A stretch of DNA of 6,775 nucleotides from an uncultured Chlorobiota bacterium (GTDB taxonomy: Bacteria > Bacteroidota > Kapaibacteriia > OLB7): contig CAMLOB010000213.1 in assembly GCA_946481475.1 (NCBI GenBank), positions 1 through 6,775 of the forward strand. Direction: 5' to 3'. The position numbers were made by a program, and so were the translations under genes. The notes under the pieces were generated by a model, which saw nothing but the letters and a program-made list of their open reading frames with translations, was not told where the DNA came from and ran no database searches. This document shows positions 5,540-6,775 of the stretch, in pieces (the stretch's first letter is position 1; every line of letters starts with the position of its first letter).

Positions 5540-6775
5540 TCAAACGGACCTGTCATCGAACGTTCGTTCCCGCCATTCTTCGCTTTTGGCATCGCCGCGG
5601 GTCGGCATCATGATGTCCCCCTCGGGGACCAGAACCGGGGGGTTGTAGCGTCCGCCGGTCGGGCCGTTCTCCAGACTGAGAACGCCGCGCGGACAGACGT
5701 TGGCGCAGATACCGCAGCCGACGCAGGAAGCGCGGATGACGTTCTGTCCCCGCTGCGCGTAGTGCCGCACGTCGATTCCCATCTCGCAATACGTCGAACA
5801 GTTGCCGCAGGAGATGCACTGCGCGCTGTTGGTGGTGATCCGGAAACGGGAGAAGTATTTCTGGAAGATGCCGAGGATCGCCGCCTGCGGACAACCGAAG
5901 CGACACCAGACCCGGGCTCCCATAATCGGATAGAATCCGACGCCGATCACCCCGGAAAAGACCATGCCGATCACAAAACCGTATGTCTTGCCGAACCCTT
6001 GAGAGAAGTCTCCGAGAACCGCATTTCCCGACGCCGCATTGATCCACAACAACGCCGTGGTGACGACAACGAAGACAAGGACCGAGTGAATCATCCACCG
6101 TTCGATCTTCCATGCCTTCAGACTCTTATCCGAAAGATGTCGCCACTGATCGCCGGCGGTCTCCGCAAGTCCTCCGCAACCGCACACCCACGAACAATAC
6201 CAGCGCTTGCCGAAGAAATAGGTGAGGACCGGCACGCCGATGAATGCCATCACGATCGCCCAGCGAACCATGAAAACGCCCCAGCCTCCACTCTGCTCCA
6301 GATAGTCGAGCGTGCCGGGGAAGAAGTAATCGTACTTCAACGGCCAGAAGTAGCTGAAGTAGAACTCCGGTTTCTGCATCAGGATAAGGAATGCCGGTAT
6401 CAGGAAGGCGAGGACAAGCTGGAAGAACATCACCGAGATCGTCCTGATGATCTGGTACCGGTTGTGACGATACCTCAGGATAGCCCGCAACCCCATGACC
6501 AGAACGGCAACCGTGTAGAGCGTCCCGTAGAGGAACCACTGGTCGGCCTCCTTCCCCCGCAACGTATAGCTGAGGGGATCGACCATCCGGATCAATCCCT
6601 CCAGCGTCTCCGGGAACCAGTAAAGCAGAACGTAGAAGCCGGTCAGCAGAATCGCGAGGTTCCAGGTGAAGAAACTCCTGCGCGTGCTCGGCGAGAACAT
6701 GATCCCGTTATTGTTCACTCCGGCCGAGCGCTTCCGCAAATACCGTTCGACGATGAATGTGATACCTCCGACGCT
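5540..6775 (-). CDS. Membrane-bound [4Fe-4S] polyferredoxin, NapH/CcoG-like (5' partial)
   Basis: The frame is open from the right edge to the TGA at 5542-5540, giving 411 visible residues. A TTG at 6739 could be read as a start, but the frame continues upstream (SVGGITFIVERY), which looks like the end of another membrane segment, so the gene very likely starts outside the window. At least six hydrophobic segments are visible (numbering from the TTG: about 25-42, 67-86, 100-121, 153-176, 214-233, 250-275). Between and after them are KRWYCSWVCGCGGLAETAGD at 178-197, a CRFGCP motif at 279-284, and two classical CxxCxxCxxxC clusters: C308/C311/C314/C318 and C339/C342/C345/C349-P. This pattern is that of NapH/CcoG-type proteins, which pass electrons across or along the membrane; the two ferredoxin clusters would lie in the cytoplasmic tail. 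The donor, acceptor and pathway cannot be read from the sequence. The family is common in Bacteroidota and relatives and, to my knowledge, not characterised. Confidence 0.87.
   Translation of the reverse strand, partial: SVGGITFIVERYLRKRSAGVNNNGIMFSPSTRRSFFTWNLAILLTGFYVLLYWFPETLEGLIRMVDPLSYTLRGKEADQWFLYGTLYTVAVLVMGLRAILRYRHNRYQIIRTISVMFFQLVLAFLIPAFLILMQKPEFYFSYFWPLKYDYFFPGTLDYLEQSGGWGVFMVRWAIVMAFIGVPVLTYFFGKRWYCSWVCGCGGLAETAGDQWRHLSDKSLKAWKIERWMIHSVLVFVVVTTALLWINAASGNAVLGDFSQGFGKTYGFVIGMVFSGVIGVGFYPIMGARVWCRFGCPQAAILGIFQKYFSRFRITTNSAQCISCGNCSTYCEMGIDVRHYAQRGQNVIRASCVGCGICANVCPRGVLSLENGPTGGRYNPPVLVPEGDIMMPTRGDAKSEEWRERTFDDRSV

Noticed and set aside
6737..6739. TTG at 6739 as the start codon of the polyferredoxin
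   Set aside because: The frame stays open to the window edge, the upstream residues look like the tail of another membrane segment, and no ribosome binding site is evident before the TTG.

Overview
The window looks like a chromosomal segment of a moderately GC-rich bacterium of the FCB group (Bacteroidota, Chlorobiota, Rhodothermota or relatives). This rests on three protein families typical of that group: a DUF3078 outer-membrane protein, a surface-type LVIVD beta-propeller, and a polytopic [4Fe-4S] membrane protein with the CSWVCGCGG motif. Clear Shine-Dalgarno sites before at least two genes argue against a typical Bacteroidetes such as Flavobacterium or Bacteroides, and fit a deeper-branching FCB lineage better. 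No rRNA, tRNA, CRISPR array, insertion sequence, phage gene or integrase was seen.

Layout, left to right. (1) 2-685, plus strand: C-terminal part of a TPR protein whose start lies outside the window. (2) 695-1609, minus strand: exported DUF3078 outer-membrane protein, convergent with the first gene, with only 9 bases between stop codons and a hairpin spanning both. (3) 1610-1836: spacer holding the strong ribosome binding site of the DUF3078 gene. (4) 3868 down to 1837, minus strand: a probable three-gene operon in the order GrpB-family protein, GNAT acetyltransferase, TPR protein. (5) 3869-4188: divergent intergenic region of about 320 bases, probably holding the promoters for both sides, with a T9 tract and two small inverted repeats. 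(6) 4189-5463, plus strand: exported seven-blade LVIVD beta-propeller with a long insert between blades 2 and 3. (7) 5483-5519: strong hairpin terminator shared with the convergent gene that follows. (8) 6775 down to 5540, minus strand: membrane polyferredoxin, cut by the right window edge.

Two genes concern the cell envelope (DUF3078 protein and propeller), one membrane electron transfer (polyferredoxin), and three form a cytoplasmic set (GrpB-like, GNAT, TPR) of unknown joint purpose. Nothing ties all of them to one pathway. This is ordinary core or semi-core genome with several poorly characterised families. I see no clear defence island, mobile element or biosynthetic cluster. The best leads are the unstudied polyferredoxin, the GrpB/GNAT/TPR operon, and the insert-bearing propeller.
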